The notes below the pieces were generated by a model. It ran no database searches. It had not been told where the DNA came from and saw only the letters and a program-made list of their open reading frames with translations. Shown piece after piece: positions 41,849 through 51,151 of a DNA stretch of 64,000 nt. Within the stretch, counting starts at the first letter, position 1, and the number at the start of each line of letters is the position of its first letter. The DNA is from JAGPUQ01 sp041594335. GTDB taxonomy: Bacteria; Pseudomonadota; Gammaproteobacteria; Pseudomonadales; Porticoccaceae. The stretch is taken from positions 1-64,000 of the forward strand of contig JBFHML010000005.1 of assembly GCA_041594335.1 (NCBI GenBank), read 5' to 3'. Both the position numbers and the translations under genes were made by a program.

Positions 41849-43602
41849 CACGAAAGGCTGCGCGTCCGCAACGTGCGATCGCCTATTGGCGCTATCTGGC
41901 GGTGGTCATTGGATTGGTCGTTCTCCCGCTGGCGGCGCTGTGGCAGGCGGCGGAGCTGCAGGTTTTGGAGCATGCCGAACGGGGTGCCCGGTTCCTCCAG
42001 AACCAGGGCCAGGCACGCACCCAGCGCGCCCTGCCTATTCCCGCCTATCGGGGATTGATTACCGATCGACGCGGTGAACCGCTCGCGGTCAGTACCCCCG
42101 TGGTCACCCTTTGGGCCGACCCCCGCAATCTACCTTCTGACCGGGAAAGCCTCGCGCCCTTGGCGCGCCGTTTGGGGGTGCCTTTGGCGCGGCTGCAAGA
42201 GCGCATTGCCGCCAACGCCGAGCGCGAGTTCATGTTCCTCGCGCGGCAGTGGACACCGACCGAGGCAGCCAAGGTGCTGGAGCTCGATATCTCCGGTGTC
42301 CATGCCCGCGAGGAATTCAAGCGCTATTACCCGGCGGGTGAAGTGACTGCGCAGCTGGTTGGATTTACCAATATCGACGATCGCGGACAGGAGGGGATGG
42401 AGCTCGCCTACGACCACTGGCTAGCTGGCGAGCCTGGTGAGCGGCGGGTGATTCGTGATCGCAAGGGGCGGGTCATCAAGGATATCGAGCTGGTGCGCAG
42501 CGAGAAATCCGGCAACGATCTGGCGCTGTCCATCGATCTGCGTCTGCAATATCTCGCCTATCGGGAGTTGCGCGCTGCGCTGGAGCATCACCGGGCGGCG
42601 GCCGGCACCGTGGTGATGCTGGACGCGCGCTCTGGCGAGGTGTTGGCTATGGTCAGTCAACCCTCGTTCAATCCCAATGATCGTGGGCGTATCGACAATG
42701 GCGCGCTGCGCAATCGCGCGCTGACCGACCAGCTAGAGCCCGGGTCGACCATGAAGCCATTCACCATCGTCGCCGCGCTGGAGAGTGGTCGCTATCGGCC
42801 GGACACGCCGATCGACACGGCGCCCGGCTGGATTCACTTCGGTCGCAAGACCTATCGCGATCACAGTAATTATGGGCTGCTGGATCTGACCGGCGTGCTT
42901 GCCAAGTCGAGTCAAGTGGGCACCACCAAGGTGGCCATGACCCTTGAGCCGGAACAGATTCGCAATGTCTTCGAGCGAGTGGGCCTGGGGCAGGCGTTGG
43001 GTACGGGGTTCCCGGGCGAGAACACGGGCAGTCTGCCGGTGCGGCGCAAATGGGCGTTGAGCGAACATGCTGCGCTGGCCTTTGGTTATGGCATCACCGC
43101 CACTCCGCTGCAGCTCGCTGCCGCCTATGCGGTGCTCGCCAATGACGGCGTGCGCCAACCGGTGACGCTGCTGCGGCGCGACGCGGGTTCGGTGGCCGGC
43201 GAGCGCCGCCAGGTGATCGCCCCGGAGATCGCCGCTCAGGTGCGCACCATGATGAAAGCCGTGGTGGAACGGGGCACCGCGACGCGCGCCGCGATTCCCG
43301 TCTACGCCGCAGCCGGCAAGACGGGAACTACGCATAAGGTCGGAGCGGGAGGCTATCAGGACAATCGCTATGTGGCGTTGTTTGCCGGCATGGCCCCGGC
43401 GGAGTCTCCGGAGCTGGTTACCGTGGTGGTGATTGACGACCCGCGTGCCGAGGGGTACTTCGGCGGCTTGGCCGCGGCCCCGGTGTTTGCCGCAGTGACT
43501 TCGGGCGCGTTGCGGCTGTTTGCAGTGCAGCCGCCCGGTGTGCCGCAGCGGATTGCCGTGGATGCCAGCCCAGTAGAGCCCATCGGGGGAGGTGCCGGGT
43601 GA
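41845..43602 (+). CDS. ftsI: Penicillin-binding protein 3, septal transpeptidase FtsI
   Basis: A 585-residue class B PBP. It has an N-terminal span (about 16-38), the pedestal domain starting near RGLITDRRGEPLA, and a transpeptidase domain. The active-site motifs are SxxK at Ser301-Lys304 (GSTMKP), the SxN-type motif at 355-357, which reads Ser-Ser-Gln rather than Ser-Ser-Asn, and KTG at 492-494 (AGKTGT). It cross-links septal peptidoglycan with FtsW. The ATG at 41845 overlaps the ftsL stop (ATGA) and is preferred over the longer frame to 41662. The C-terminus lacks a long tail. Confidence 0.96.
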   Translation: MTRKAARPQRAIAYWRYLAVVIGLVVLPLAALWQAAELQVLEHAERGARFLQNQGQARTQRALPIPAYRGLITDRRGEPLAVSTPVVTLWADPRNLPSDRESLAPLARRLGVPLARLQERIAANAEREFMFLARQWTPTEAAKVLELDISGVHAREEFKRYYPAGEVTAQLVGFTNIDDRGQEGMELAYDHWLAGEPGERRVIRDRKGRVIKDIELVRSEKSGNDLALSIDLRLQYLAYRELRAALEHHRAAAGTVVMLDARSGEVLAMVSQPSFNPNDRGRIDNGALRNRALTDQLEPGSTMKPFTIVAALESGRYRPDTPIDTAPGWIHFGRKTYRDHSNYGLLDLTGVLAKSSQVGTTKVAMTLEPEQIRNVFERVGLGQALGTGFPGENTGSLPVRRKWALSEHAALAFGYGITATPLQLAAAYAVLANDGVRQPVTLLRRDAGSVAGERRQVIAPEIAAQVRTMMKAVVERGTATRAAIPVYAAAGKTGTTHKVGAGGYQDNRYVALFAGMAPAESPELVTVVVIDDPRAEGYFGGLAAAPVFAAVTSGALRLFAVQPPGVPQRIAVDASPVEPIGGGAG

Positions 43603-45086
43603 TGGTCGCCGAGCAGCGAGCGGGCCTGCGAATTGCCGACCTGTTGGCGGGGATCGCGGTGCCTGAGTCGTGCGCCGATCTGCGGGTGCGTGGTCTCACC
43701 CTGGATAGCCGCGCAGTGCGCCCGGGCGATCTGTTCTGTGCCCTGCGCGGGTTGCGCCACGACGGTCGCGACTTTCTGCCGGCGGCGGCGGCCGCGGGTG
43801 CAGCGGCTGCGCTGGTGGATGTGCCCTGCGCGCCGTCGCACCTCCCGACCATTCCGGTACCGGCACTGAGCCGGCGCCTCAGTGGTATTGCCGGACGTTT
43901 CTACGGGCATCCCAGCCGGGCGCTACGGGTGACGGGGATCACAGGCACCAACGGCAAGACGACCTGCTGTCAATTACTCGCGCAGTTGTTCACCGCGCTG
44001 GAAGCGCCTGCCGGTGTCATTGGCACCTTGGGCGCCGGCCTGGTCGGTGCGCCGCTCGCGGACACCGGGGGCACGACACCGGACGCGATCGTGACCCAGC
44101 GCCTGCTGGCCGAGTTGCGCACTGCCGGCGCACGCCGGGTAGTCATGGAAGTGTCCTCTCACAGCTTGGTTCAACACCGCGTCGCCGCGGTGCGGTTTCA
44201 CACCGCGCTGTTTACCAACCTCAGTAGAGATCACCTCGATTATCACCGGGACATGGCGGCCTACCGCGAGGCCAAGGCGATGTTGTTCCACCAGCCTGAT
44301 CTCGAATGCGCGGTGATCAATCTCGACGATGCGGCCGGTCAGGCGATTGCCGGAGCGCTGCCGGTGGGTGTGCAGCGCCTGGGGTATGCGCTCGATGGCC
44401 GGGCCGAGCTCCGCGTGGTGCAGGCGGATTTCAGTGCGACCGGAATCCGCGCTCGGATCGATACGCCCTGGGGTGTCGGAGAATTGATCAGTCCGCTGAT
44501 CGGTGCCTTCAACTTGGCCAATCTGTTGGCAGTGGTGGCGGCCGCCTGTGCACAAGGGTTTGCCCTGGACGCCGTGCTGGCGGCGGTGCCGAGATTACGC
44601 GCCGCGCCGGGACGTATGGAGGAAGTCGGGGCTGCGCCCCGGGTCGTGGTCGATTACGCCCACACGCCCGATGCATTGGCGCAGGTGTTGGCGGCATTGC
44701 GTCCCGCGACTCGGGGGCGTCTGTGGTGTGTTTTCGGCTGCGGCGGTGATCGCGACCGCGGCAAACGCCCGCAGATGGGCGCGATTGCCGGGCAGGGCGC
44801 GGATCGGCTGGTACTGACGAGCGACAATCCGCGGGGCGAGGATCCGCAGAGCATTCTCGATGAGATTCTCATCGGCCTGCCGACGAGATCGCGCCACGCG
44901 GTCGCTGTCATGCCCGACCGGCGCCAGGCGATCGAACACGCCATAGCCGCTGCCGCCCCCGAAGATTGCGTGCTGATCGCCGGTAAGGGGCACGAGACTT
45001 GGCAGGAAATTCGCGGGGTACGCTGGCCCTTTGATGACGCTGCAGTCGCGCGCGCTGCGCTCGCCGCGCGGGGGGTGGGTCGATGA
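43599..45086 (+). CDS. murE: UDP-MurNAc-tripeptide synthetase MurE, meso-diaminopimelate type
   Basis: A 495-residue Mur ligase adding the third stem residue. The N-domain binds the UDP (LTLDSRAVRPGDLFCALRG); the ATPase loop is GITGTNGKTTCC; the C-domain contains TSDNPRGEDP, the DNPR motif that selects meso-diaminopimelate. HTPDALAQVL and GKGHETWQ are also conserved. The start is GTG 43599 overlapping the ftsI stop (GTGA) or ATG 43602. The DNPR signature shows a Gram-negative-type stem peptide. Confidence 0.96.
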   Translation: MMVAEQRAGLRIADLLAGIAVPESCADLRVRGLTLDSRAVRPGDLFCALRGLRHDGRDFLPAAAAAGAAAALVDVPCAPSHLPTIPVPALSRRLSGIAGRFYGHPSRALRVTGITGTNGKTTCCQLLAQLFTALEAPAGVIGTLGAGLVGAPLADTGGTTPDAIVTQRLLAELRTAGARRVVMEVSSHSLVQHRVAAVRFHTALFTNLSRDHLDYHRDMAAYREAKAMLFHQPDLECAVINLDDAAGQAIAGALPVGVQRLGYALDGRAELRVVQADFSATGIRARIDTPWGVGELISPLIGAFNLANLLAVVAAACAQGFALDAVLAAVPRLRAAPGRMEEVGAAPRVVVDYAHTPDALAQVLAALRPATRGRLWCVFGCGGDRDRGKRPQMGAIAGQGADRLVLTSDNPRGEDPQSILDEILIGLPTRSRHAVAVMPDRRQAIEHAIAAAAPEDCVLIAGKGHETWQEIRGVRWPFDDAAVARAALAARGVGR

Positions 45087-46471
45087 CCGTGCGTCCACTG
45101 ACCCTCTCGGAAGCGGCGGCGACCTTTGGCGGGACGCTGCTTTATCCGGATTGTCGCTTCCGCCGCGTCAGCACCGATTCCCGGCGGTTGCGGCCTGGTG
45201 AGCTATTTGTGGCGCTGCGAGGGGAGCGCTTCGACGCACACGATTTTCTGGCCGATGCTGCGCAGGATGCCTGTGGGTTGGTGGTCGAGCGTGCCGACAA
45301 GGCGCTGTTGCTGCCGCAATGGGTGGTGCCGGATACCACGCAGGCACTGGGCCAATTGGCCCAGTTGGCGCGCGCGCAGCTCAGCGGGCCGGTGATCGGC
45401 ATCACCGGCAGCAGTGGCAAGACCACAGTTAAGGAAATGACGGCGGCCATTCTGCGTGGCTTGGGGCCGGTATTGGCCAGCCGCGGCAACTTCAACAACC
45501 ATATCGGTTTGCCCCTGACGCTGTTGGCCGCCGAGCCGGAGCAACGGTTCGCGGTGCTCGAAATGGGCGCCAGTGCGGTCGGCGACATCGCCTACCTCGC
45601 CGGGCTTGCGCGACCCTCGGTGGCGGTAGTGACCAATGTGCTGCCGGCACATATCCAGGGTTTCGGGTCCCTGGAGGGGGTGGCGCGCGGCAAGGGCGAA
45701 ATCTATTCGGCCCTGGGGCCGCGCGGCACGGCGGTAGTCAACCTGGATATCGAGGCCCGGTGGCGAGCGCGCTGGCAGGCCAGCCTACCCTGTCTGGAGT
45801 CGATCAGTTTTGCGCTCGATCATCCGGAGGCCGACGTCACGGCCGCGTCGATCGCAGTGGACACCGAGGGCCGCCCGAGCTTTTTGCTGCAGACCCCCCA
45901 GGGGGACGTGCCGGTGCATTTACAGATTCCCGGCCGTCACAACGTCGCCAACGCCCTGGCGGCGGCGGCCTGCGCCTTAGCGGCCGGGGCCGATTTGGGC
46001 GCGATCGCCGCAGGGTTGCACGCAGTTTTGCCGGCCCCCGGCCGTATGCAGATCCGACGCGGCGCCGGGGGCGCGCGCTTGATCGATGACAGTTACAACG
46101 CCAACCCCGGCTCTGTGCGCGCCGCCATCGATGCGCTGGCCGCCTACGAGGGGCGTCGCTTGCTGGTGTTGGGCGACATGGCAGAGCTCGGAGACGATGC
46201 CGCGGCGCAGCATCGCGCGATCGGGGATTACGCCCGCCAGTGCGGGATCGAGGGGCTCTATGCCTGTGGCCCGCTGAGCGCACAGGCAGCGAAGTGCTTC
46301 GGCGCCGGTGCGGAAGCCTTCGCCGACAAGCAGGGGTTGGGCCAGGCGTTGCGCGCCCGGCTCGATGCCGATACCACGGTATTGATCAAGGGTTCCCGCG
46401 CCGCGGGTATGGAAGACATCGTCCGGATGCTCGATGGGGGGAATGCGCATCATGCTGCTCTGGCTGACTGA
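45083..46471 (+). CDS. murF: UDP-MurNAc-tripeptide D-Ala-D-Ala ligase MurF
   Basis: A 462-residue Mur ligase joining D-Ala-D-Ala (made by DdlB from Alr product) to the tripeptide. The N-domain has STDSRRLRPGELFVALRG; the P-loop is GITGSSGKTTVKEM; LASRGNFNNHIGLPLTLL is the MurF-specific segment; and the C-domain has IDDSYNANPGSVRAAID. Its ATG overlaps the murE stop (ATGA, 45083-45086) and its 3' end overlaps mraY by 20 bases. Confidence 0.96.
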   Translation: MTVRPLTLSEAAATFGGTLLYPDCRFRRVSTDSRRLRPGELFVALRGERFDAHDFLADAAQDACGLVVERADKALLLPQWVVPDTTQALGQLAQLARAQLSGPVIGITGSSGKTTVKEMTAAILRGLGPVLASRGNFNNHIGLPLTLLAAEPEQRFAVLEMGASAVGDIAYLAGLARPSVAVVTNVLPAHIQGFGSLEGVARGKGEIYSALGPRGTAVVNLDIEARWRARWQASLPCLESISFALDHPEADVTAASIAVDTEGRPSFLLQTPQGDVPVHLQIPGRHNVANALAAAACALAAGADLGAIAAGLHAVLPAPGRMQIRRGAGGARLIDDSYNANPGSVRAAIDALAAYEGRRLLVLGDMAELGDDAAAQHRAIGDYARQCGIEGLYACGPLSAQAAKCFGAGAEAFADKQGLGQALRARLDADTTVLIKGSRAAGMEDIVRMLDGGNAHHAALAD

Positions 46472-47534
46472 TTATCTGACCCAGTACTACAGCGGTTTCG
46501 CGGTGTTCCGCTACCTCACACTGCGCGCCATCATGGGTGTGTTGACTGCGCTCGGCATCTCGTTGCTGCTGGGACCAGTGGTCATCCGCAGGCTCAATGC
46601 CCTGCAGATTGGCCAGGCGGTGCGCGAGGATGGGCCGCGCTCTCACCTCAGCAAGAGCGGTACACCGACCATGGGGGGTGCGCTGATCCTGCTCGCTATC
46701 TTCGTCAGCGCATTGTTGTGGTCGGATCTCGGCAATCGCTATGTCTGGGTCGTGCTGCTGGTGACCCTCGCGTTTGGCGCTATCGGTTGGGTAGACGATT
46801 ACCGCAAGGTCGTGGCGCGTAATTCCCGTGGGCTGCCGGCGCGTTGGAAATATCTCTGGCAGTCTCTAGCGGGGTTGGCTGCGGCGATTTTTCTGTATGT
46901 GACAGCGGACGTGCCCGCTGCCACCGAGCTCATCGTGCCCTTCTTCAAAAGCGTGAACTGGGCCATGGGCTGGGGGTTTGTGCTGCTCACCTATTTCGTG
47001 ATCGTCGGCACCAGTAACGCGGTCAATCTCACCGATGGTCTCGATGGCCTCGCGATCATGCCCGCGGTGCTGGTCGGCGGTGCGCTTGGGGCTTTCGCGT
47101 ATCTGGTGGGCCACGCGGAGTTTTCTCGCTACCTGCACATCCCCTTCATTCCCGGCGCCGGCGAGTTGGTGGTGTTCTGTGCGGCGCTCGGGGGCGCCGG
47201 ACTCGGTTTTCTCTGGTTCAACGCCTATCCCGCGCAGATTTTCATGGGGGATGTCGGCGCGTTGGCGCTCGGAGCCGCCCTCGGTGTGATCGCGGTCATC
47301 GTTCGCCACGAGATTGTGCTGTTCATCATGGGGGGCATCTTCGTCTTGGAAACGGTCTCGGTGATGCTCCAGGTCGCGTCCTATAAATTGACGGGCAAGC
47401 GGATTTTCCGCATGGCGCCAATCCATCACCACTTCGAACTCAAAGGCTGGCCGGAACCGCGCGTGATCGTCCGCTTCTGGATCATCACCGTGATTTTGGT
47501 GCTGTTTGGCCTCGCTACCTTGAAACTCCGTTGA
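46452..47534 (+). CDS. mraY: Phospho-MurNAc-pentapeptide transferase MraY
   Basis: A 360-residue inner-membrane enzyme with about ten spans, making lipid I on undecaprenyl phosphate. Conserved pieces are KSGTPTMGG, WVDDYRKV (catalytic Asp pair), NAVNLTDGLDGLA, GDVGALALG and APIHHHFELKGWPE. The ATG at 46452 gives exactly the E. coli length and N-terminus; ATG codons at 46434 and 46443 are in frame but leave no ribosome site, whereas GGGGGGA lies nine bases before 46452. Confidence 0.97.
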   Translation: MLLWLTDYLTQYYSGFAVFRYLTLRAIMGVLTALGISLLLGPVVIRRLNALQIGQAVREDGPRSHLSKSGTPTMGGALILLAIFVSALLWSDLGNRYVWVVLLVTLAFGAIGWVDDYRKVVARNSRGLPARWKYLWQSLAGLAAAIFLYVTADVPAATELIVPFFKSVNWAMGWGFVLLTYFVIVGTSNAVNLTDGLDGLAIMPAVLVGGALGAFAYLVGHAEFSRYLHIPFIPGAGELVVFCAALGGAGLGFLWFNAYPAQIFMGDVGALALGAALGVIAVIVRHEIVLFIMGGIFVLETVSVMLQVASYKLTGKRIFRMAPIHHHFELKGWPEPRVIVRFWIITVILVLFGLATLKLR

Positions 47535-47539
47535 GCGTG

Positions 47540-48901
47540 ATGTTAGCCACCATGAGCCCACCCACAGCCCAGCAGCAGCGCACCGTGGTCGCCGGACTCG
47601 GCGCCACTGGGCTGTCTGTGGCGCGCTATCTGGCGTCTTGTGGGGAGATTTTTGCTGTCGTCGACAGCCGCGAATCGCCGCCGGGTCTGGCGGCCCTGCG
47701 GGCCGAGCATCCGGAGGTGCCGGTATTTCTGGGCGGGTTGGATCCGCAGCTGTTGGCGCGGGCGACGCGCATCATCCTGAGTCCTGGATTGGCACTGAGC
47801 GAACCCGCGGTGGCCGCTGCCGCGGGCGCCGGCGTCGAAGTGCTCGGTGACATCGAGCTATTCGCGCGCGCCGCCCGGGCCCCGGTGGTGGCCATTACCG
47901 GTTCCAACGGCAAGAGCACGGTAACCGAACTGGTCGGCGCCATGGCCGTTACCGCCGGCCGGCGGGCCGCTGTGGGTGGCAATCTGGGGACTCCGGCGCT
48001 GGAGTTGCTCGATGAGGGAGTCGAACTCTACGTGCTCGAGCTGTCGAGCTTTCAGTTAGAAACCACGGCAACCCTCGCCGCCGAGGTGGCCACCGTGCTG
48101 AACCTCAGTCCGGACCACCTCGATCGCTATCCGGACCTCGCCGCCTACCGACGCGCGAAGCATCGTATCTACCGTGGTGCCCGCCAGCTGGTGGTCAATC
48201 GCGACGATCCCGCGACACAGGCGCTGGCAGCGCCGGGGACCCGGCGCTGGAGCTTTGGGTTCTCACGTCCTGCGGGAGCGGATGAGTTCGGTCTGGTGGC
48301 CGGCGCCGGGGGAGACTGGTTGGCGCGCGATGGACGGGCGCTGCTACCGGTGACCGACCTCGGGTTGCGCGGCCGCCACAACGTCGCCAACGCGCTGGCG
48401 GGGCTTGCTCTCGGTGCGGCGGTGGGTTTGCCGGAAGAAGCCATGTGCGCTGCACTGCGGGCCTTCCGGGGGCTGCCACACCGCTGTCAGGTGGTGCACG
48501 AGCGCGACGCCGTTACCTGGATCGATGACTCCAAGGCCACCAACGTGGGGGCCGCGATGGCGGCGCTCGCCGGCTTGGACTCGGGTGTTGCCAACCTGCT
48601 GTTGATCGCCGGCGGCCAGGGTAAGGGCCAGGACTTTACGGCCTTTGCCGACGCGTTGCCGGGGCGCGTACGTCTGGCCATCCTGATCGGCGAGGCCGCT
48701 ACCGCTATCGAGACCGCCATCGATGGCCGGGTACCGGTGCAACATGCCGGCTCCATGGTCGCAGCGGTGGCTCAGGCTCAGGCCGCCGCCCGTGCGGGGG
48801 ATGTGGTGCTGTTGTCTCCCGCCTGTGCCAGCTTCGATATGTTTGCCAGTTACAGCGCGCGGGGCATGGCTTTCGCCCGCGCCGTCCGGGAGCTGCCATG
48901 A
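47540..48901 (+). CDS. murD: UDP-MurNAc-L-alanine D-glutamate ligase MurD
   Basis: A Mur ligase of about 453 residues adding D-Glu. The N-domain Rossmann motif is VAGLGATGLSVARYL, the P-loop is ITGSNGKSTVTEL, GNLGTPALEL and LSSFQLETT follow, and the C-domain has DDSKATNVGAAMAAL and LSPACASFDMFASY. The start is uncertain: TTG 47531 (overlapping the mraY stop), GTG 47537, ATG 47540 and ATG 47552 are all in frame before the conserved domain. I use 47540. Its stop overlaps ftsW (ATGA). Confidence 0.94.
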   Translation: MLATMSPPTAQQQRTVVAGLGATGLSVARYLASCGEIFAVVDSRESPPGLAALRAEHPEVPVFLGGLDPQLLARATRIILSPGLALSEPAVAAAAGAGVEVLGDIELFARAARAPVVAITGSNGKSTVTELVGAMAVTAGRRAAVGGNLGTPALELLDEGVELYVLELSSFQLETTATLAAEVATVLNLSPDHLDRYPDLAAYRRAKHRIYRGARQLVVNRDDPATQALAAPGTRRWSFGFSRPAGADEFGLVAGAGGDWLARDGRALLPVTDLGLRGRHNVANALAGLALGAAVGLPEEAMCAALRAFRGLPHRCQVVHERDAVTWIDDSKATNVGAAMAALAGLDSGVANLLLIAGGQGKGQDFTAFADALPGRVRLAILIGEAATAIETAIDGRVPVQHAGSMVAAVAQAQAAARAGDVVLLSPACASFDMFASYSARGMAFARAVRELP

Positions 48902-50097
48902 GGGCGGAACTGGCTGGGCGCTGGGCGCGGCTGCAGACGCAGTGGCGCCCGTTGCTGCCGAGTGGCTGTGACCCATGGTTGGTGGGCGTCACCTTGGCAC
49001 TGCTGTCGCTCGGCGTGGTGATGGTGGCATCCGCGTCATTGGGATTTGCAGCACAGCGCGGTGACAGTCTCTATTTCCTGAAGCGGCATCTGCTGTATGT
49101 CGGCTTATCCCTGGGCGTTGCCCTACTGGTGCTGCGGGTGCCCTTGAGTTGGTGGTACGCCCACAGCGCGACATTGTTGCTGTGCGCCGTGGTCTTGCTG
49201 GTCCTGGTGTTGATTCCGGGCATCGGGCGAGAGGTGAATGGCAGCCGGCGCTGGATTCCGCTGGGGCCTTTTACTTTTCAGGTCGGCGAATTCGCCAAGC
49301 TCGCCATGGTGGTGTTCACCGCCTCGTATCTCCAGCGGCGCCAATTGCAGCTGCGTGAGCAGTGGCAGGATTTCGTCAAACCCTTGGGTATTCTCGGTGT
49401 GCTGGCGGTCCTGCTGCTGCTGCAGCCGGATCTGGGCTCGGCGGCAGTGATTGCGGCGACCGTGGTGGTGATGCTGTTCATGGCCGGCGTGCGCCTGTGG
49501 CAGTTCACCCTGCTGCTGTTGGGCGGGTTGAGCACCTTGGCGCTACTCGTCGTGACCTCGCCCTACCGGGCCCAGCGCTTAGTCAGTTATCTCGACCCCT
49601 GGGCCGATCAGTTCAACACCGGTTATCAGTTGACTCAATCCTTGATCGCATTCGGTCGCGGCGGATGGTTTGGCGTCGGGCTCGGCAACAGTGTGCAAAA
49701 GGCGTTCTATCTGCCCGAAGCCCACACCGACTTTATCTTCGCGATTCTTGCCGAAGAGCTGGGGTGGATCGGCGTACTGCTTGTGGTGGCCTTGTTCTGT
49801 GTGCTCGTGGAGCGCTGCTTTGCCTGTGCGCGCAGCGCCATCCAGCGACAGGACTGGTTTGCCGCCTTCATTGCTTTCGGCGTCGGGATCCTGCTGGCCG
49901 GACAGACTTTTATCAACATCGGCGTTACCGCTGGCCTGTTACCCACCAAGGGCTTGACGCTGCCACTGGTGAGTTATGGCGGCAGTAGCCTGCTGGCCTC
50001 CAGCGCCATGCTTGCACTGGTGTTGCGACTGGGGGCGGAAATGGAACAGCGCGCGGAAGCGGCGCGGCAAATGCGGCGCGAACGCAGTGGAGGCTAA
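48898..50097 (+). CDS. ftsW: Septal peptidoglycan polymerase FtsW
   Basis: A 399-residue SEDS glycosyltransferase with about ten spans, polymerising lipid II at the septum with FtsI. Key segments are GREVNGSRRWIPLGPFTFQ, QPDLGSAAVI, PEAHTDFIFAILAEELG with the catalytic Asp, and the SEDS signature LPLVSYGGSSLL. The ATG overlaps the murD stop (48898-48901). Confidence 0.96.
   Translation: MRAELAGRWARLQTQWRPLLPSGCDPWLVGVTLALLSLGVVMVASASLGFAAQRGDSLYFLKRHLLYVGLSLGVALLVLRVPLSWWYAHSATLLLCAVVLLVLVLIPGIGREVNGSRRWIPLGPFTFQVGEFAKLAMVVFTASYLQRRQLQLREQWQDFVKPLGILGVLAVLLLLQPDLGSAAVIAATVVVMLFMAGVRLWQFTLLLLGGLSTLALLVVTSPYRAQRLVSYLDPWADQFNTGYQLTQSLIAFGRGGWFGVGLGNSVQKAFYLPEAHTDFIFAILAEELGWIGVLLVVALFCVLVERCFACARSAIQRQDWFAAFIAFGVGILLAGQTFINIGVTAGLLPTKGLTLPLVSYGGSSLLASSAMLALVLRLGAEMEQRAEAARQMRRERSGG
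50089..50093 (+). promoter_or_regulatory. Ribosome binding site deciding the murG start
   Basis: GGAGG within the last codons of ftsW, eight bases before the GTG at 50102. It disfavours the GTG at 50087, which overlaps it. Confidence 0.65.
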
Positions 50098-50101
50098 GCA
50101 A

Positions 50102-51151
50102 GTGTTGATCATGGCGGGTGGCACCGGCGGGCATGTGTTCCCTGCATTGGCGGTGGCCGCAGAGTTGCGGGCGCGCGGATGCACCGTGCATTGGTTGGGC
50201 ACGCGACGCGGCATCGAAGCCCGTGTGGTGCCTGCGCAGGGCTATCCGATCGATTTTCTCCAGGTCCGTGGGCTGCGCGGCAAACATTGGTTGGCGCGGA
50301 TGCAGGGCCTGGTTGGCTTGCTTGCCGCTGGAGTCCAGGCGCTGGGCGCGGTACGCCGCATTCGGCCCCAGGTGGCGCTCGGTTTTGGGGGCTATGCGGC
50401 GGGTCCGGGTGCCATCGCCGCGCGTTTGTGCGGTGTGCCCTTGGTGATTCACGAGCAAAACGCCATGGCCGGCACCACCAATCGACTCCTGGCGCGCGTC
50501 GCGACCCGCGTCCTATCCGGGTTTCCGGGGGTGCTGCCCGGTGCCCGACATACGGGCAATCCGCTGCGGACCGAGATTGCAGCGCTGGCCAAGGAGGCCG
50601 ATGCGTTGGAAGCCCGGCGCGGTCGTCTGTTGGTACTCGGGGGCAGCCTGGGCGCTCGGGCATTGAATCGGGGGGTGCCGCGGGCGCTGGCGTTGCTGCC
50701 CGCCGAGGAGCGCCCGGTGGTGAAGCATCAATGTGGCGCAGCACATGTGGAAGAGACGCGCGCGCAGTATCGCGCCGCTGGGGTGGAAGCCGAGGTGATG
50801 CCTTTTATTGAGGATATGGCGGCGAGCTATCGTTGGGCCGATTTGGCAGTCTGCCGGGCCGGTGCTCTCACCGTCGCCGAGCTGGCGGCTGCCGGCCTGC
50901 CGGCTGTGTTGGTGCCCTATCCGTATGCGATCGACGATCACCAGTACCACAACGCGTGCTGGCTCGAGCGCGGCGGCGCCGCGGTGATCGTGCGCGAGTC
51001 CGAGCTCACCCCGGAGCGCCTTGCCGCCACCGTGCACGACTGGGCCTGCGATCCACAGCGGCGGCGGGAGTTGGCGGTGAGAGCCCGGGGCTTGGCGCTG
51101 CCGGACGCTGCGCAACGGGTGGCAGATGCCTGCCTGGAGGTCGCGCGATGA
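50102..51151 (+). CDS. murG: Lipid II synthase MurG
   Basis: A 349-residue GT-B glycosyltransferase that adds GlcNAc to lipid I. N-domain: LIMAGGTGGHVFPALAVA (first glycine loop), GLRGK, GFGGYAAGPG, HEQNAMAGTTNRLLA. C-domain: LVLGGSLGARALN and RAGALTVAELAAAGLPAVLVPYP, with the UDP-GlcNAc site. GTG 50102 is chosen on its ribosome site; GTG 50087 would add five residues and overlap ftsW. It is one of the few dcw junctions here without a 4-bp overlap. Confidence 0.95.
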   Translation: MLIMAGGTGGHVFPALAVAAELRARGCTVHWLGTRRGIEARVVPAQGYPIDFLQVRGLRGKHWLARMQGLVGLLAAGVQALGAVRRIRPQVALGFGGYAAGPGAIAARLCGVPLVIHEQNAMAGTTNRLLARVATRVLSGFPGVLPGARHTGNPLRTEIAALAKEADALEARRGRLLVLGGSLGARALNRGVPRALALLPAEERPVVKHQCGAAHVEETRAQYRAAGVEAEVMPFIEDMAASYRWADLAVCRAGALTVAELAAAGLPAVLVPYPYAIDDHQYHNACWLERGGAAVIVRESELTPERLAATVHDWACDPQRRRELAVRARGLALPDAAQRVADACLEVAR

